Source: Zygnema cylindricum
Taxonomy: Eukaryota; Streptophyta; Zygnematophyceae; Zygnematales; Zygnemataceae
NCBI GenBank assembly: GCA_037447655.1
Contig: JBBHKE010003420.1
Location: 129,301-193,300 of the forward strand
DNA length: 64,000 nucleotides
Direction of reading: 5' to 3'
Of this stretch, positions 43,739 through 63,111 are shown in pieces. A program made the position numbers and the translations under genes. Each line of letters begins with the position of its first letter. Within the stretch, counting starts at the first letter, position 1. The notes under the pieces were generated by a model that saw only the letters and a program-made list of their open reading frames with translations, did not search any database and was not told where the DNA came from.

Positions 43739-44735
43739 CACCGTATATCGCTAATTAGTGTTAATGTTTTTTTTGCCAGTCAAAGCATCTTTTATCCGTA
43801 CACACATGTCGGATTGTGGATCTGACGATTGCGATTGAAAGGTGAGATTCTCAGTTTCCGATTGGCGGTTCCAGATTGAAAATCGGACAAAGCCTATACG
43901 GAGAAAAGATATTTTAAGTGGCGAAAAAAACATTGACACTATTAGGGTATGTCCCCATGTACTTGTAACTTAGCGAACTTACTTTGTATTTTAGCGCGGG
44001 TCCGGCGGACCCGCTTTTCAAGTGTCCCTATGTGTAAGAACGTATCGTAAGTTACGTTTGTGACGATTGTATACGTCGACAATACCTGTGAGTCTACAAT
44101 CTGTGTTGTTGGACGTTATTTTTTGGAACTGCTTGTGTGACGTCGCATGTCTTACCGTGACATTGTAGACGTACCGCCTTCCACCCTGTACCGTTTCACG
44201 GTTGAAGAAGTTGCGCTTTGCCTTTGCGTCTCCTGTCCGGTCGACGTGAAATGGCATCGGAATTTCGAGACACCTGCAAAAAAAAAATCCGTACTGGACG
44301 AAAACGGACAAAACCAAACAAAAAGTGTGATTTTATTTGTCGTATTAAATGCAAACGGACAAAACATAGCGACTTCCGTACTTTCCTTTGTCTTTGAAAA
44401 TCGTGTGAAATACTTCGAAAATTACGGCACGTGCTAATATGTGTTCCTATTTGTTTACATAAAATCCCTAGTTTTAAATCACATCGCGCATGTGTTTTAA
44501 AGATAAGGTTGAAGATGACGTTTTTTGTCGTCGAAGTGGGTTGAAAAACACAAGACGACAATTTTTCGTACATCCTAAGTTCGAGGGTGACGCAAATTGT
44601 ACTCTACAAATTTGCGATTCCTTTGTACGGTTGGAACTTAGGCAGTACGACGCTAAGTTTTACAGGAAAACGACAGAAAAACATCCTTACTTATGCACAT
44701 GGGGACACACCCTTAGTGATACTCGAGTTTTTTTT
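43739..44735. mobile_element. TA-type MITE upstream of gene B, host of a nested element
   Basis: Left end CACCGTATATCGCTAATTAG after TA (43737-43738). The right end (ATTGACACTATTAGTGATAC) is reached only after skipping 43945-44712 and is degenerate, so the boundary near 44735 is approximate. Confidence 0.5.
43945..44712. mobile_element. Tourist/Harbinger-like MITE with TTA duplication
   Basis: Ends GGGTATGTCCCCATGTAC and the inverted GCACATGGGGACACACCC, flanked by TTA on both sides. 768 bp with no transposase motif. TWA duplications with GGG-starting ends are typical of PIF/Harbinger derivatives. Confidence 0.75.
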
Positions 44736-46506
44736 TTTTTTTTTGTAAACTCTTACCAGGTACAGTGGGTTGGCGTATCGCACCCCTTCTGGCAATAAGG
44801 TCTACATCCCACAATATCGGGAAAACGAGCTCTTCGCGAGAATCGATGTTTCTCGGTGAACAATAATGTGGTATGTCTAATTTTGTCACGTGGACGCAGC
44901 GGAACTGTGCAACCATAGAAAAATCAATAACGTTTGTCAGTGGAATGCATAGTTGTTCAAATCCTATTTTACTCACGATTCAAACGCGAGAATAATAAGT
45001 AGAAATCGGAGAGGTCGATTTGAAAAAATTGTTAGTGATTGTGAATCCGTACTATTCCGTACATGTAAAAAAATTGAATTTTACATGTACCGCAGTTTGT
45101 ACATTTTCTGTACAATTTCCGTCTCTTTTCGTAATAGTCCGTACATTTTCGGTACAATTCCGTACAGTTTAAGTAAAATTCATGTTCAGTTTATCAAACA
45201 AAAAGTACTACGAAGTGCAACGCATCTTTTCGTCAAAGTCCATACATTTCCAGAACAAAACCGTACAGTTACCGTAAAATATCGTACAGTTTCCGAAAAA
45301 AGTCTGTTCACTTTAACGGACAGAAAGTACATCGCGTTTTTTCGCGATATTTCAAAAGTCACGAATAATACGTAAAAATCGGAAAAAAATAAAAAATCGT
45401 GCGATTTGAACAACTATGGTGGAATGGTACATCGTGAATCGCTATTAACGTCAATGTTTTTTTCGCCACTTAAAACATATTTTATCCATACACACTTGTC
45501 GGATTTTCAATTTGAGACCGTCAATGGGAAGCTGAGAATGTTACCTTTCAATCGCAACCGTCGGATCCACAATCCGACAAGTGTGTACCGGGAAAATATG
45601 TTTTAAGTGGCGAAAAAAATATTGACGCTAATAGGCGATACACGATGTAGTTCCGTACCAAAGTTTGAAATGTTCGAACTAAGAAATAAGTACGATCGTG
45701 CAGTTTCGAACGCCTGAAATGAAAAGCATGAGGGATATGATGACATCATACTAAATCGATGACGTCTGATAATTTGGAACTGTTCGAGGGCCGTCCATGC
45801 TTGAACATGTTTCTTATTTTTACGGTTGAATAGCTCCCCAACGTCCAATTGACAAAAAAATGTGTTGTGCATCGGCAAATTTCGCAAAAAGGGCCTGTCA
45901 TGCCGCATTATGTCGGGACATGTATTTTGTTTATTTGTAGGAATATTACGGGTTGAGGCTACACTAATTCCGGTTGTTTTAAAATCATGCTTGAATGCAG
46001 GATTTATTGTGTACTTACTTCGAAAAGACGCCGAGAATTCCGCTGGTGACACGGAGATACATATTTGCGTGCGCGATTTGAAGGTGCACGATTCGAATGG
46101 CGTACGCGGATATCGTTTCGAGGTCGTACGAAACAAGATGAACGAACCTCCACGATATTACATTTGTACTTTTATTTTCGCCTGTACTTTCACTTCAGTT
46201 GGAATTTTGCGATTTACGAATCGCGTGTACGCGGAGCGTTTGTTGGCTCTTCGATTTTTAGTTCACATTGAAGTCGTGAACCCATGTAGGTTCACGCATA
46301 CATGTAGTTAGGAAGGGTTTTAATCCGCGGATTGTGAATTTTGTAACGTAGGCATATGGTCCTGGTCGCTTATTGGCCAGAACCCAAACTAGTCACAAAT
46401 TGTACATTGAAATACTCTCACCTGATTGGTTAGTTAGCAAATGTCAGAAAGTAGTACCTTGGTTATTTCGTTAGTACTTAGACGATTGCGTTAGGTTTGG
46501 ACTCTC
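44736..46506. other. Intergenic DNA with CCGTACA-rich block and a MITE
   Basis: 45040-45330 is dense in CCGTAC/CGTACA words, as is 52360-52770. Contains the MITE at 45430-45647. The frame 45862-46311 (149 codons) has no recognisable motif and is not called. Confidence 0.45.
45430..45647. mobile_element. Short TA-type MITE, 218 bp
   Basis: Ends CATCGTGAATCGCTATTAAC and the imperfect inverted counterpart, flanked by TA. Terminal inverted repeats of about 70 bp (TTTTTTCGCCACTTAAAACA inside both arms) leave little unique centre. Confidence 0.8.
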
Positions 46507-47284
46507 ATAATTTGAGAGTACAGGAATTGGTCGAAGAGGACTTAGATCTTTCTGTCTTTTTCCCTTGTCTTTTTCCTTAGTCAAATTGTCAGTTTTTTCC
46601 CTGCAAGGCTTTTTCTGCCTTAGATTTTTCAGCGCTTAGCTTTTCTCTTTCCTTATTATACTTTTATTGTAAGCCCTACAAGTTAATTCACTCGGTTTTG
46701 GTCGGAGTCCGCACGGTTTCCCTTCTACAACCTCTTCTAGTTTGGATTCCGCCTACTTTCTCAGGCTGTTTCTAAACCTTTGTGGATGCCTTCTCTGAAT
46801 TAGTGAATTAGTGTTTGACATTTTGTTGTCTAATTTCTGTGGCTTTTGTTGGAGTTCGCTGGTGGTTTGTTATAATCTGGTTATCTCGGATTCTCTACCA
46901 TTTTCCATTGCTTGCTTCCCGTTATCATTTTCTGCAATTGGTTATTAGTGTGTCAAAATCTGGTTTTCTCAGATTTCGTGCAGATTTTTAACGTTGTTTT
47001 CTTGTATTTTCTTGTTACTATTTTTACTCGTTTGTTAGAAATCGGTAATCTCGGATTCTTTACGTATTTTCAGTGCTTGTTTTCTTGTTGTAATTTTCTG
47101 CAATCAGCGTGCCAAGATCCGGTTATCTCGGATTCACTGCAGATTTTTATTGTTGGTTTCTTGCATTTTTCTAGTTTTGTTTTCTTTATTTAAAATCCTT
47201 GACCTAACTCCTGTAAGGAATACGCCCAGACCGTGGAGCCTAGTGGCTACCCATCGGCTTAGTATTCCTGTACTCTCAAATTAT
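46507..47284. repeat. Interval bounded by a perfect 21-bp inverted repeat
   Basis: ATAATTTGAGAGTACAGGAA(T) at 46507-46527 and its exact complement at 47264-47284. The interior is T-rich with a repeated phrase ATCTCGGATTC (four or so copies). No clear target duplication, no transposase. Could be a MITE. Confidence 0.5.
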
Positions 47285-48064
47285 CATTCTCCTCTCTCTT
47301 GTTGTGTGTTTTAAAAAATAAAATAAAAATTGTTATATTTCATTTTCTGTTTTTGTTGAAAGAAAAAAAAACATAAAAAATTATTATCTTTCATTTTCAG
47401 TTTTTGTTCTTGGTGTTATCTTTCCCATTTTCAGTCAAATTTACCTTTCATTTTCAGTTTGCATTCTCAGTTTGGCGTGAGAAATTTAAAAAGAAAAATA
47501 TATAAATACATTATTTACCATATAAAATCTATCTTTCCATTTCTAAATTTTCTTTCACGTATTTTTAATCCGGTTTCTTCCTTTTGATCCGGTTTTATCT
47601 TTCCATCGGTTTTAATCCCATCTCTTCTCCACTTGTAGTTTCTCTTTCAGTTTTTCCTTTGAAAGAAAAATTATAAAAATTTATATATATCTAAAATTTG
47701 TACCTTGAAAATACTTTTGTTTGTTTTTTCAATTTAGTTCTTTGGTGTTTTCCCTCTATCTTATTTCTGTCCCCCACCTTGCTGCCAATAAATGGAACTC
47801 TCTCTCGGCTTCCCACTCACCTTTTACCTTTTATCCTTTCCACCTATTATCTCATTTTTACATTGTCATATTCATTTTAGCTTTGTATTATTATTCTTTT
47901 TGTTTCGGGATGTGCTTTGTTGTTGTCTATTCCACGTTTTCTACTCGCCAGCTGGTTAGGTTGCATGTTTCTTGGTTTGATTAGACACATGCACGACAGG
48001 CCCGACACTCAAGAGGCCTACTACAGCACTTGTTTTTGCACAATAGGGACTAAGTATAGAGCTA

Positions 48065-51000
48065 TAAGCAGAGGTCACAAACGGGTACCCGAATCCGTAC
48101 CCGATCCGTAACCCACCACCGGCGTCGGATCCGAAGCGGATTTGGGTGCCAAATTTTGGGGGCCGGCTGGATTCGGCCGAGTGATACAGAACAAAATATA
48201 TCTATAGGGTATAGTCAAGTAAGCAAAAAACGAAAAAAATTGACGGTTTTGTATTGTCCATACTATCCAACATTATTGTACTTTGTACTCTTGGTATCGT
48301 AAAAGAAAACAAAAAACTTGGTAATTGCAAATTTTCACCTGAAAAGTAAGTGACATCAAGATTAGCCTCGCAAATCCCACCATCAAGTCTTTGACACGGT
48401 ACCAACACTATTCATTTCGCAAATTTTACTTTAAGATAAGGGCCTCAAATCTTACTCTATTGCAAAGTGTTAATTATGCACTTTATACGGTGTTTCCACA
48501 AATATGTCAAATTATTATGCCAATTTTACATGACAGGTCGTAATTATTGACTTACTTATATGTCGTATAATATTGCAAAGTGCTAATTTTGCAGCAGTAT
48601 TTCCACAAAAACATCAAATTATTATGCCAATTTCACGCGAAATATACTAATTATTGTCTAAAAAATCAATGAAATCGCATTATTTTGTCAATTTCACACG
48701 ACAAATCTTAACTATTAGCTTACTCACACGTTTCAAACAATAAATCGTTAAATTGAATTGCTATGTAAGTCAGGGAAACTCGACCACAATTCAAACAAAA
48801 CCGAGTCAAACACCAAAATGGGGAAAAACACCATTGCTTCCTTTAAAACTAAAATCCAAAACGAACTTCAAAAATCAAAAAGTGGTGAAACCGCTGAGTA
48901 TTACCTAGTGAAAGAAAGCATAGCCAGTTCAAGTTGTTGGAATCATAGTTTATCAATACAAGTCAACAAATGGTACTTCAATAATTAACATCACTTATGT
49001 TCAGCTTTGGCCAACATGGATAATTTAAGAGGACTTTTTCCTAAGTTTCTTTCAAAAACGGAGGCGAAAGCGAGTGATAGAAAAAAAAATGCGAAAATGG
49101 TGGCGTTGATGTCTTGCGAAGACCTTCGACCACTTTCAATAGTCGAAGGTTCAGGTATGATTTATTTTGAATTCCATTTAGGATAGTTTTAATGTATATG
49201 TCATTATAACTTATTTTGCTAATAATTTTATATATTTGAGCTTCATCACTATTTTTTATCAATAATCTATATACATACGCCCCTTTGTTTTGCAATATGT
49301 TTTAACCCCCCAGGATTAGTTTTCTAACTATAGACAATAAAAGCATTTGCATGAGAGAGATGTAAGGCAGATTACGAACGATTTGTGTTTCCTCTAAAAG
49401 AGTTTGGTACAAAGAGAGTGGAAGGGGACAGATTGATCTCAATTATCAAAGGAAGAAATAAATGGGGAAACGGTTTCGGGAAGTCCTCCTAAGTGGTTAA
49501 AAGATAGGTATTCATCAAAAAAAATTACTTCTATCAAGTTGCATTTTCCGGTGGATAGCTTGACTGTGCTAATCTAGTCTTGCATCTAATCGGTTGGTCT
49601 TTTTATCAAATTGAAAATCGATCATTTTTGAATACGACGAGCGCCTCAACTGGTTTGAACATAAGCCACTAGTAAACGATTCCAAGTTTCGACAAAAGTG
49701 GAAGACGAGTGCGTTCATTGGTGAGTAACATCACCAAGCGGGCGTGCGTGTCCTCATCCTTTTGTTTTCATGCTATAATTTCTTTCTCTTTTTTAGCTTT
49801 ATCCTCAGCGCTATTGACATTGACAGTGACAATGATTGGAGATTCAGAAATGCTTACAAAGTGATCCCAAAACTTTTCATGTTTGAAAGAATGCATAGTG
49901 GAATTGACCAATCATAAAAATTGCGGCCATGTTTTGAATGCCATTCAAAGTAGCATGGCCAAGCCTGTAACGTATTGGAGGTGGATTGGCGGACGCCATG
50001 ACATCATACAAAAGAGAAAGATAAATGCATACATCTGATAAATGTAATTGAACTGGGATGATTTCTTCAAGTGAGGAAGGTCCTTTATTTTCAAATCACA
50101 CATTGCTAATTATTGTGGAGTCTAAGTGCGCTTTTAGTGCGTTGTAACGTGTAGATCCTAATCTAGATTTTAAAGGATTGATTTAGGGCGGCAATGTAAA
50201 ACGTAAGGGAGACCTAAATCAAACAAGTGGATTTGGGTGACTATAATAGTAATTACACGACTAACAAGAGTAATTAAAAGGACTGACAAAATAGAAAGAT
50301 ATTATTACATGACCAAAGATAGCAATTCAAGTGAAATTGATAACTAAATACGCAGGACGAAACGACAACAAAAAGATATGCATATATGATTTTGGATTGA
50401 TATTGAATAGACCATAACGAAAGAGAAGAAGAAAAGTACAAGAGAGAATTGACGCCAGATGACCTATAACATAACCGGCGTCGAATGACCGTTAACATGC
50501 CATACTTCAAAAAGTCAAAATGTCAACAATCCGAATTGGACATTTTTTTTACCCGGTTTTTTTTAGTTTTTTTTTTAATCACCTGGCCGAATTTGGCCAA
50601 CCCCCAAAATTTGGTACCATGGTTCATCTTGGATGACAAAGTACAACACTGTTGGATAATATGGATACTACACTATGAATCGTTATTAACGTTAAGAAAT
50701 AATTAGTGTAAAAAAAAAGGGTTATTAACTCTTATTTAGGTTTAAGACCTTTGGCCAAGAAAATGTTAACTATAGATATGCATAACTCTAATTTGGGAAC
50801 ATTTTTCCATGTGTAGCCGGTATAGCCTATGTTCACATAGTCGACGTTTGATGAAAGGAGAATAGGAGTGCGTGATTTTTCCCCGTCTTTATGATTGGGA
50901 ATCAAATTTGAGTGCACCTTTTCGTCTCGATGCACTCACTTTAGCTTGTCGACGACTTTATTTGACACTCTTTTTGTTAGATTGTACGAAATAACGAGCA

Positions 51001-51398
51001 ATTTCAGTACGGGCTAACACATTATGTACACTACATTATTTAGAAATTGTCCAAATTGAAGTTATTAACGCTAATTAAACAGTAGCAGTATTAATGTAAA
51101 AAAACTATTAGAGTTACTAATTTTATTTTAGGTTTGAAGGTCAAAATTTGTAGGCGCCTAATTAACGTAAGGATAATAGCGACTCACGGTGTAGTGGTAC
51201 GTACCCACGAAAGCTTCAATGTTTTTCGTTTTTTTCTTGCCCGACCATACCTTTTTTTTTTTTTTTTAATTATTCACCCGGCCGAATCCGGCTGGCCTCC
51301 AAAATTCGGCCCCCAAAATTTGGCACCTGAATCCGTTTCGAATCGGATGCGGCGGACCGGGTACAGATCGGGTACCAGATTGTGACCTTTGCCATATT
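48065..51398. repeat. Inverted pair of ~125-bp arms
   Basis: 48065-48190 and 51270-51398 are inverted copies (GGTACCCGAATCCGTACCCG, GGTGCCAAATTTTGGGGGCC). A partial third copy is at 50555-50625. Arms could be ends of one 3.3-kb element or separate insertions; the MITE at 50671-51191 lies inside. 47285-50555 otherwise has only AT-rich DNA with no gene I can support. Confidence 0.5.
50671..51191. mobile_element. TA-type MITE, 521 bp
   Basis: Ends CACTATGAATCGTTATTAAC and GCGACTCACGGTG, flanked by TA. Same family as 17961-18461. Confidence 0.7.
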
Positions 51399-51686
51399 TG
51401 AACGTAGCTTACCCATTTTATCGAATGTTGAAAGAAGGTTCGGGATACGGAGCACCATAGTACCTTACCTGAATCGAGTATTTTTCGGCCTTCGAAGGGC
51501 GTGTGAAAGGGTCCACGTCGCCTTTCACTCCTTTCACTCTAATTTCGGTTTACGACGCCTCGCGCCGCGCGGCGCGTCGCAAGTATAAATATGTTTAGGG
51601 TTTTTTTCTCATTCGTGTTTTTTTTATATAAAAAAAACACAACCAATAACCCTATGACCCTAAACATCCGAGGTACCCGGGCGGTA

Positions 51687-52260
51687 CACCGCGCATCGTT
51701 ATTAGTGTCAAAGACACTAATTTGGGTTCTTAAAATTTTGATTTTTTTCCTCAAATAGGATACATGATTTTAATTTTTCCTTGACGTTAATTAAGGTACC
51801 GTACAAAATAGCGTAAAGGACGAATTACAATAATATCTAAATAGTGTGTTGTACGGTCAATGTCAGACCGTACATAAATGTACCTTTTCAAGTGAAAATT
51901 TTACAAAAAATGAGTTAAATCAGACTCGCACGCATAGGATCGTGCGCTAAAAAAACGGGATTGTTCTGACATGTAAATTAGTCTTACAAGTACGGATATT
52001 TAAATTTCACGACGGCGTACGATTTTTAAATTTTTGTACGGATACATATATTAATGTATATAACCGTACGACGAATACTGTAATGTTGTTTTCAAAAAAC
52101 TCACGAAAATATAGTACGGCATGGTACGGGCAAGTACAAAATTCTGTATTAAACCTCACTTTTCGTCTGATGTAACCATACCCTAATTCTTAATTAGCGT
52201 CAATGACGTATATTTACTTCCACACTATTTAAACTTTGACACTAATAACGATGCGCGGTG
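51687..52260. mobile_element. TA-type MITE, 574 bp
   Basis: Near-perfect inverted ends CACCGCGCATCGTTATTAGT and complement, flanked by TA (51685-51686 and 52261-52262). No transposase. Confidence 0.85.
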
Positions 52261-53200
52261 TACTTTGCCAAGTGTGCAAGGCACGCGGCATTTCGCGGTG
52301 TGAAAGGGGGTTTCACACCATAGATGTCCCGTGCGCATATTACGCACGGTATATACTAACGAATACTACGTACGGTTTGAAAAGTTAATAAAATGCGTAC
52401 CCTGCTTTATACCCGTACATTATTTTTACACAGACGTACAGTGTCCGTCTATGTTTGTACATTTTAGGATTATTTAGGGGATTTTTAGGGTTTCCAAGGT
52501 ACATTGCCGTACGCTCATTTTTATTTCAGTACGGCCTGCGTAGATATTCCGTACTGTTAGATTTGTTAGGGCACATTTTCATACAATTTCGGACATTTCT
52601 GTTAAATTTCCGTACTTTTTAAGATTTTTAAGGATTTTCTAAGATTACGCTTTCCGTACGTTTTTGTACATGGCTGTACAGCGAAATTTACACGAATTTT
52701 ACGAAAAGTATGAAAAAGACGAATATTACGTAGTTTTCGTAAAAAAGTTGAAATCCGTACGAGTTGGACATCAACGTTTCACACCTTTCACTCCACACGC
52801 GAGACGGCTAACGAACCTTACCTGTACCTGGAGGTAAGAATTACCTTCTTTGCAAGTTGCAGCCACGTCATTTCCGTTGCGATGGCGTGAATTCTCGGCT
52901 TCAATTTCGAATCATCTCACGGTACAATCGAGCAAAGACATCCAAAAACACAGGATCACCGCCGAGCCCCAAGATGCGCCATGCAAATTGAATGGTACGA
53001 TTACAAGGTTGGCCGGATGGATCGACGGCCATGAAGTGTAAACCAGCCGTCCGACAAAATATTCATAGAAATCAATCAGAAAAATCAATCGGAAAAATAA
53101 ATCCGTGCCATGAGCCGCTTCTAAGCCGGTCAACTATTCGTTGACTTTTATTGAAAAGGTCTTTGACTTTTCCCACATTATTTCTTGTGTATTTGAACGC
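52261..53200 (+). promoter_or_regulatory. Upstream region of gene C
   Basis: 52360-52770 is CCGTAC-rich. 52860-53150 corresponds to the upstream DNA of genes A and B in matching orientation relative to the gene, including CGGATGGATCGACGGCC and GCTTCTAAGCCGGTCAAC. Conservation among three genes suggests a shared promoter, though recent duplication alone could explain it. Confidence 0.5.
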
Positions 53201-53206
53201 ATATAA
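53201..53206 (+). promoter_or_regulatory. TATA box of gene C
   Basis: ATATAA, 147 bp before the ATG, followed by GTGAAGAAAATGTATTAGG as in genes A and B. Confidence 0.55.
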
Positions 53207-53347
53207 CGTGAAGAAAATGTATTAGGATTGTATCATTGCGGTGGTGGAGAGAGGTAGAAAAAAGTGAAGGCAAGATAAAAAGACCATAGTTGAAAGAATA
53301 TTGTCGACATCTGGTTGGTGAAGAGGAAGGGGAAAAGGAAAGCAACT

Positions 53348-59482
<6,135 letters not shown>

Positions 59483-59487
<5 letters not shown>

Positions 59488-59830
59488 GTTCTTTACGAAA
59501 GGATCAAATTCATAGTGTGGCCTTATTCTTGGACAAAATCCCCTAAAAAAATGAATGAAGAAAAATTGCCATTTTTAGACAAAGTTTTGAAGACTTTTCT
59601 TATTTTTTTGCAGAACAGTTAGAACACCCAAATTTTGGGGTTTTGGAATTTTGGGTTTTGACGTGGGCGTATAATTTTTAAATTTTTTGACATAGAAGGG
59701 GGGTGAGGGGAGTCTTGTTTTGTTTTTTTTGTTTCGAATTGAAAACAAAACAGAAATTATTTTTTTGTTTTTACACTTCTTTTGCAAATGATATTGTAAT
59801 GAGTTTTGGACTGAGATATGGTGTTTAAAT
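59483..59830 (+). CDS. Gene C terminal exon and 3' UTR
   Basis: GATGCAG acceptor, then AT TGA: with the carried G this is Asp-stop, ending at 59487. TTCTTTACGAAAGGATCAAA and the following sequence match the ends of genes A, B and D. Confidence 0.65.
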
Positions 59831-61800
59831 TAAGCTTTGCGATTTGATTATTGTTTTACCATTTGTTATTAAATCTTCTCTCCTTCTGTACTTTATCATG
59901 GTTTTTGTTATTTAGATTTTGTAATTTAAATTTTGAATTTTTATCTTTTGAAGCTTAAAGATATTTCTTCTCGGTTTTCTTATATCATCAACCTTTTTTT
60001 AAGTTGGAAATCCACGCATAACTAGTTTTTGATTTCAACTAAAGAAACAAGAAAACAGAAAGATAAAAGAACATTCATTAGATTATGTCGTACTTCCTTT
60101 ATTTTCTCTCTTATTTTTTCTTCACTAGACTATGGAAACCTGTAGTGTTTTTAGTGTATTTATAGTTAATAACCTTATTTTATAACCTTTTTGTAAGATA
60201 GAAACCAATGTCACTGGGATCAAACTAATAGAGCTCCACGAGAGCAGCCTTTTGAAATATATTGTTCATATATATATATATGTATATATATATGCATACT
60301 GACAGCATGCACATATGCATGAAGTAACATTGAAATGGGAGGGTGGAAGCGGGTGGAGGGAGGGGGAGGGAGGGGAGGGGAGCGAAAGGGGAGGGGAAGG
60401 GGAGGGGGAGGAGGAAGAAGGTTCAACACTAAATAACATGTACAAGGATAATATCTAAAGGAACTTTACGAAGGCTTTAGACCTCGTATTTTTGAGTCTA
60501 ACTCCATCTTCTGCATCAACAATTTGATCGAAAGAGGTTAAATTTGATTGAAACTGGCCATAATCTGATTTGTGACAAAAAGAAATATATGACAAGAAAA
60601 ATTTAATTAGAGTGACCCTTGAATTGATCTTAAACATATTCAACCGATTTTAAAGAGGTGGTTCCTGTTTCAACTTATCTATATCTAATAATACTTAACC
60701 AATTTTAGCCATTTGTGAGAGATTTCAATTTTTTGGTGCCAATCTGTAACAAAAGTTAAATGTTAGTAAATGTAATGTAGGATTTTTTTTTTGTTTTCTA
60801 TAGCCAATTCCTGACCACTTTCAACTAGTTTAGATGTCAAGGCTGGACAATTTCACTGAATTTTAATAAAATTTCCGCCCGTTTTATTTTTTTTAGCAGA
60901 ATGTGAATCAATTTTAGCAATGTTTTCAAATTTCAGCCAATCCCAACAGATTTTGCTCTTTTTTGCCATTTTATCCAGTTTCAAGTAGTTTTAACCAGTT
61001 TCAGTCAGCTGTAACATAATCCGTCAGTTACCACTAATTTCATTCAATATCCATTATTCAATACTCAATGTCCAATGTCAATTCCATGTCTTTCATTGCC
61101 CATTCATGCCTAGTATTAATGCTTATCAATGTCCATCTCCCTCCCTCTCCCTCCCTCTCCTCCCTCTCCTCTTCCCCCACCCCTTCCCCTCCCTCCCTCA
61201 GACATTCCATTATGCAGTGTATTTTAACATTCGCTCCATTTATTCCACTTCAGTTTCTAACGTTCAATGTCCAATGTATAACTTCCAGTGTCCAATGTCC
61301 CATGCAAATAGATGTAATATTCAACATCTAATCAGCATCCTCTACTCAATGTCCAATGTCTAGGGATCAAATTATGATTTTGAATCTTGAAACTCCAACT
61401 TCCAGTCTTGAATATTCAATATCTAATGCTCAATGTTCAATGAAGAATAATCAATGTCAATGCTTGGTTTCCAATTTTCTACTTTCAATGCTCATTATCA
61501 TGCCATGTCAAACATTTAATGACTAATTTATATTTCCCAATTTCTAATATGTAATTTCGATATTCAATTCTGATATACCGATGTAAATTATTAATAATGT
61601 GTTTCAATTTTTGGGTCTCCACTTAGATAGCAATTCCGTTGTTTTTCCATTGGGAATACGTTAAAGTACCGCTACAATTTATTTTAGAATTTGAAAAAAA
61701 ACCCATACTGACAAAAAAGAAAAAAACTGATTACCTAGGTTCCAGGGGCGAGGTTATTTACAATTTTCAAAATGTTGATATGATTCCCTTTCTCTTTTTT
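59831..61800. other. 3' flank of gene C
   Basis: Homologous in long stretches to 500-1680. Includes a purine-rich tract (60345-60420), a CAATGTC-type degenerate array (61030-61600) and a pyrimidine tract (61135-61200). No gene. Confidence 0.55.
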
Positions 61801-61804
61801 TTAT

Positions 61805-62018
61805 TTTTTTTAATCGCTAGAGCGTTAATAAATGTATAACTTGGGATTTAATTTATTGTTTACCAAATTTAATGTAGGTTCAAGCAAAATGGACTATTAT
61901 CAACCTCTTACCAAATAATTGTTATGAATGGAAAAATTAGTATTATTAACTCTATTTTTTGTTCAGGGGAGATAAGCAGGCACCTGATTAGTGTTGTTAA
62001 TAACTGCGATTCACGGTG
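61805..62018. mobile_element. Probable MITE of the TA family, degenerate left end
   Basis: Right end TGCGATTCACGGTG followed by TA matches the family; the left end AATCGCTAGAGCGTTAATAA is only partly similar. 62019-63110 beyond shows nothing definable. Confidence 0.45.
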
Positions 62019-63111
62019 TAGTATCGATCAAATTTTTCGATTTTCCTTCAATATTCGGATAATATCCTCATGAATCAAAAAAACGTATAAAGAAATCATT
62101 CAAAAAATTCGCAACAAAAGCAAAATTGTCAGTTTTGCAACGTCATATAAGTCAGTGCGCACCCAACTTATAAACACATGAAATCTAAACACAGCGAAAC
62201 TTAGCCTGTACGAACCACTAGGTAGATAGCAATGGGAGAGGCATAGAAACAAATCAATAGATTGGATAGGTTTAGGCAGCTTGAGAAATTTAGTTATAGT
62301 CAAGGGGCCACAAGGGGTAAGACGAAGTGAGCCCCGATTGGAATACAAATTGTTCCTACGGACTAACCTTAATAAAGCTGCATTCTCCTTCTATTGTCTA
62401 TGATATGAATCCTAATAAAGAATGTACAAAGAGTTCTGATCAAATAAAGTAAATGCTTCTTCTATGAATCTTGAGAGTATTCTGAGTCTGAGAGTGATCT
62501 GCATGCCATTTCCATGAGATAATTGTTCTAAGTGCCTTGGTGCACTTTATATCTTTCTATCTGTCATCTTGTGATGAAATGCCTAAATAAGTGGTGCAAT
62601 GAGATGTTGCCGTTTTGTTGTTTTCCACCACAATGTGCCGCTCCTCAGTTCTGACACAATCTTTACTCGAAATAAAGGTTGGCGGAATCGTCGTCAGATT
62701 CCGTACAGTTCGATTTGTCACGTCACGTCACGTCACAAAATATGAATCGGTAAAAGTCTGCCGGTACAAATAAATACTTTTTGTCGATACAAATAAATCG
62801 CCAAAGATCGCACTAAAACCAACGAAAATGACCTAGAAAATGTTTGGGGAAAGGGTTAGAAGAAAATGTAAAAATTAACACTCGAGTTTATTGTTTCTTT
62901 TTCTCCTTTTTTCATTAATAATTTACAAATTAATACTACGACGTACTTATCTTTCTTCTTTCCTTTCACTTTAAGTTTTTTGTGAAGCTTCCGAAATTTC
63001 CTCTCCAAAAGGAATTTTGGACGAAATAAAAAAAAAATTGAAAAAGTAAAATCCATTGTTTTTTCCTGATTCCTGAACAGGGATTTTAAATTTCTGCGAG
63101 ATACGGAAGAT

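Noticed and set aside
45862-46311. 149-codon frame on the plus strand
   Set aside because: No recognised domain, an overlapping 177-codon frame on the other strand, and location among MITEs.
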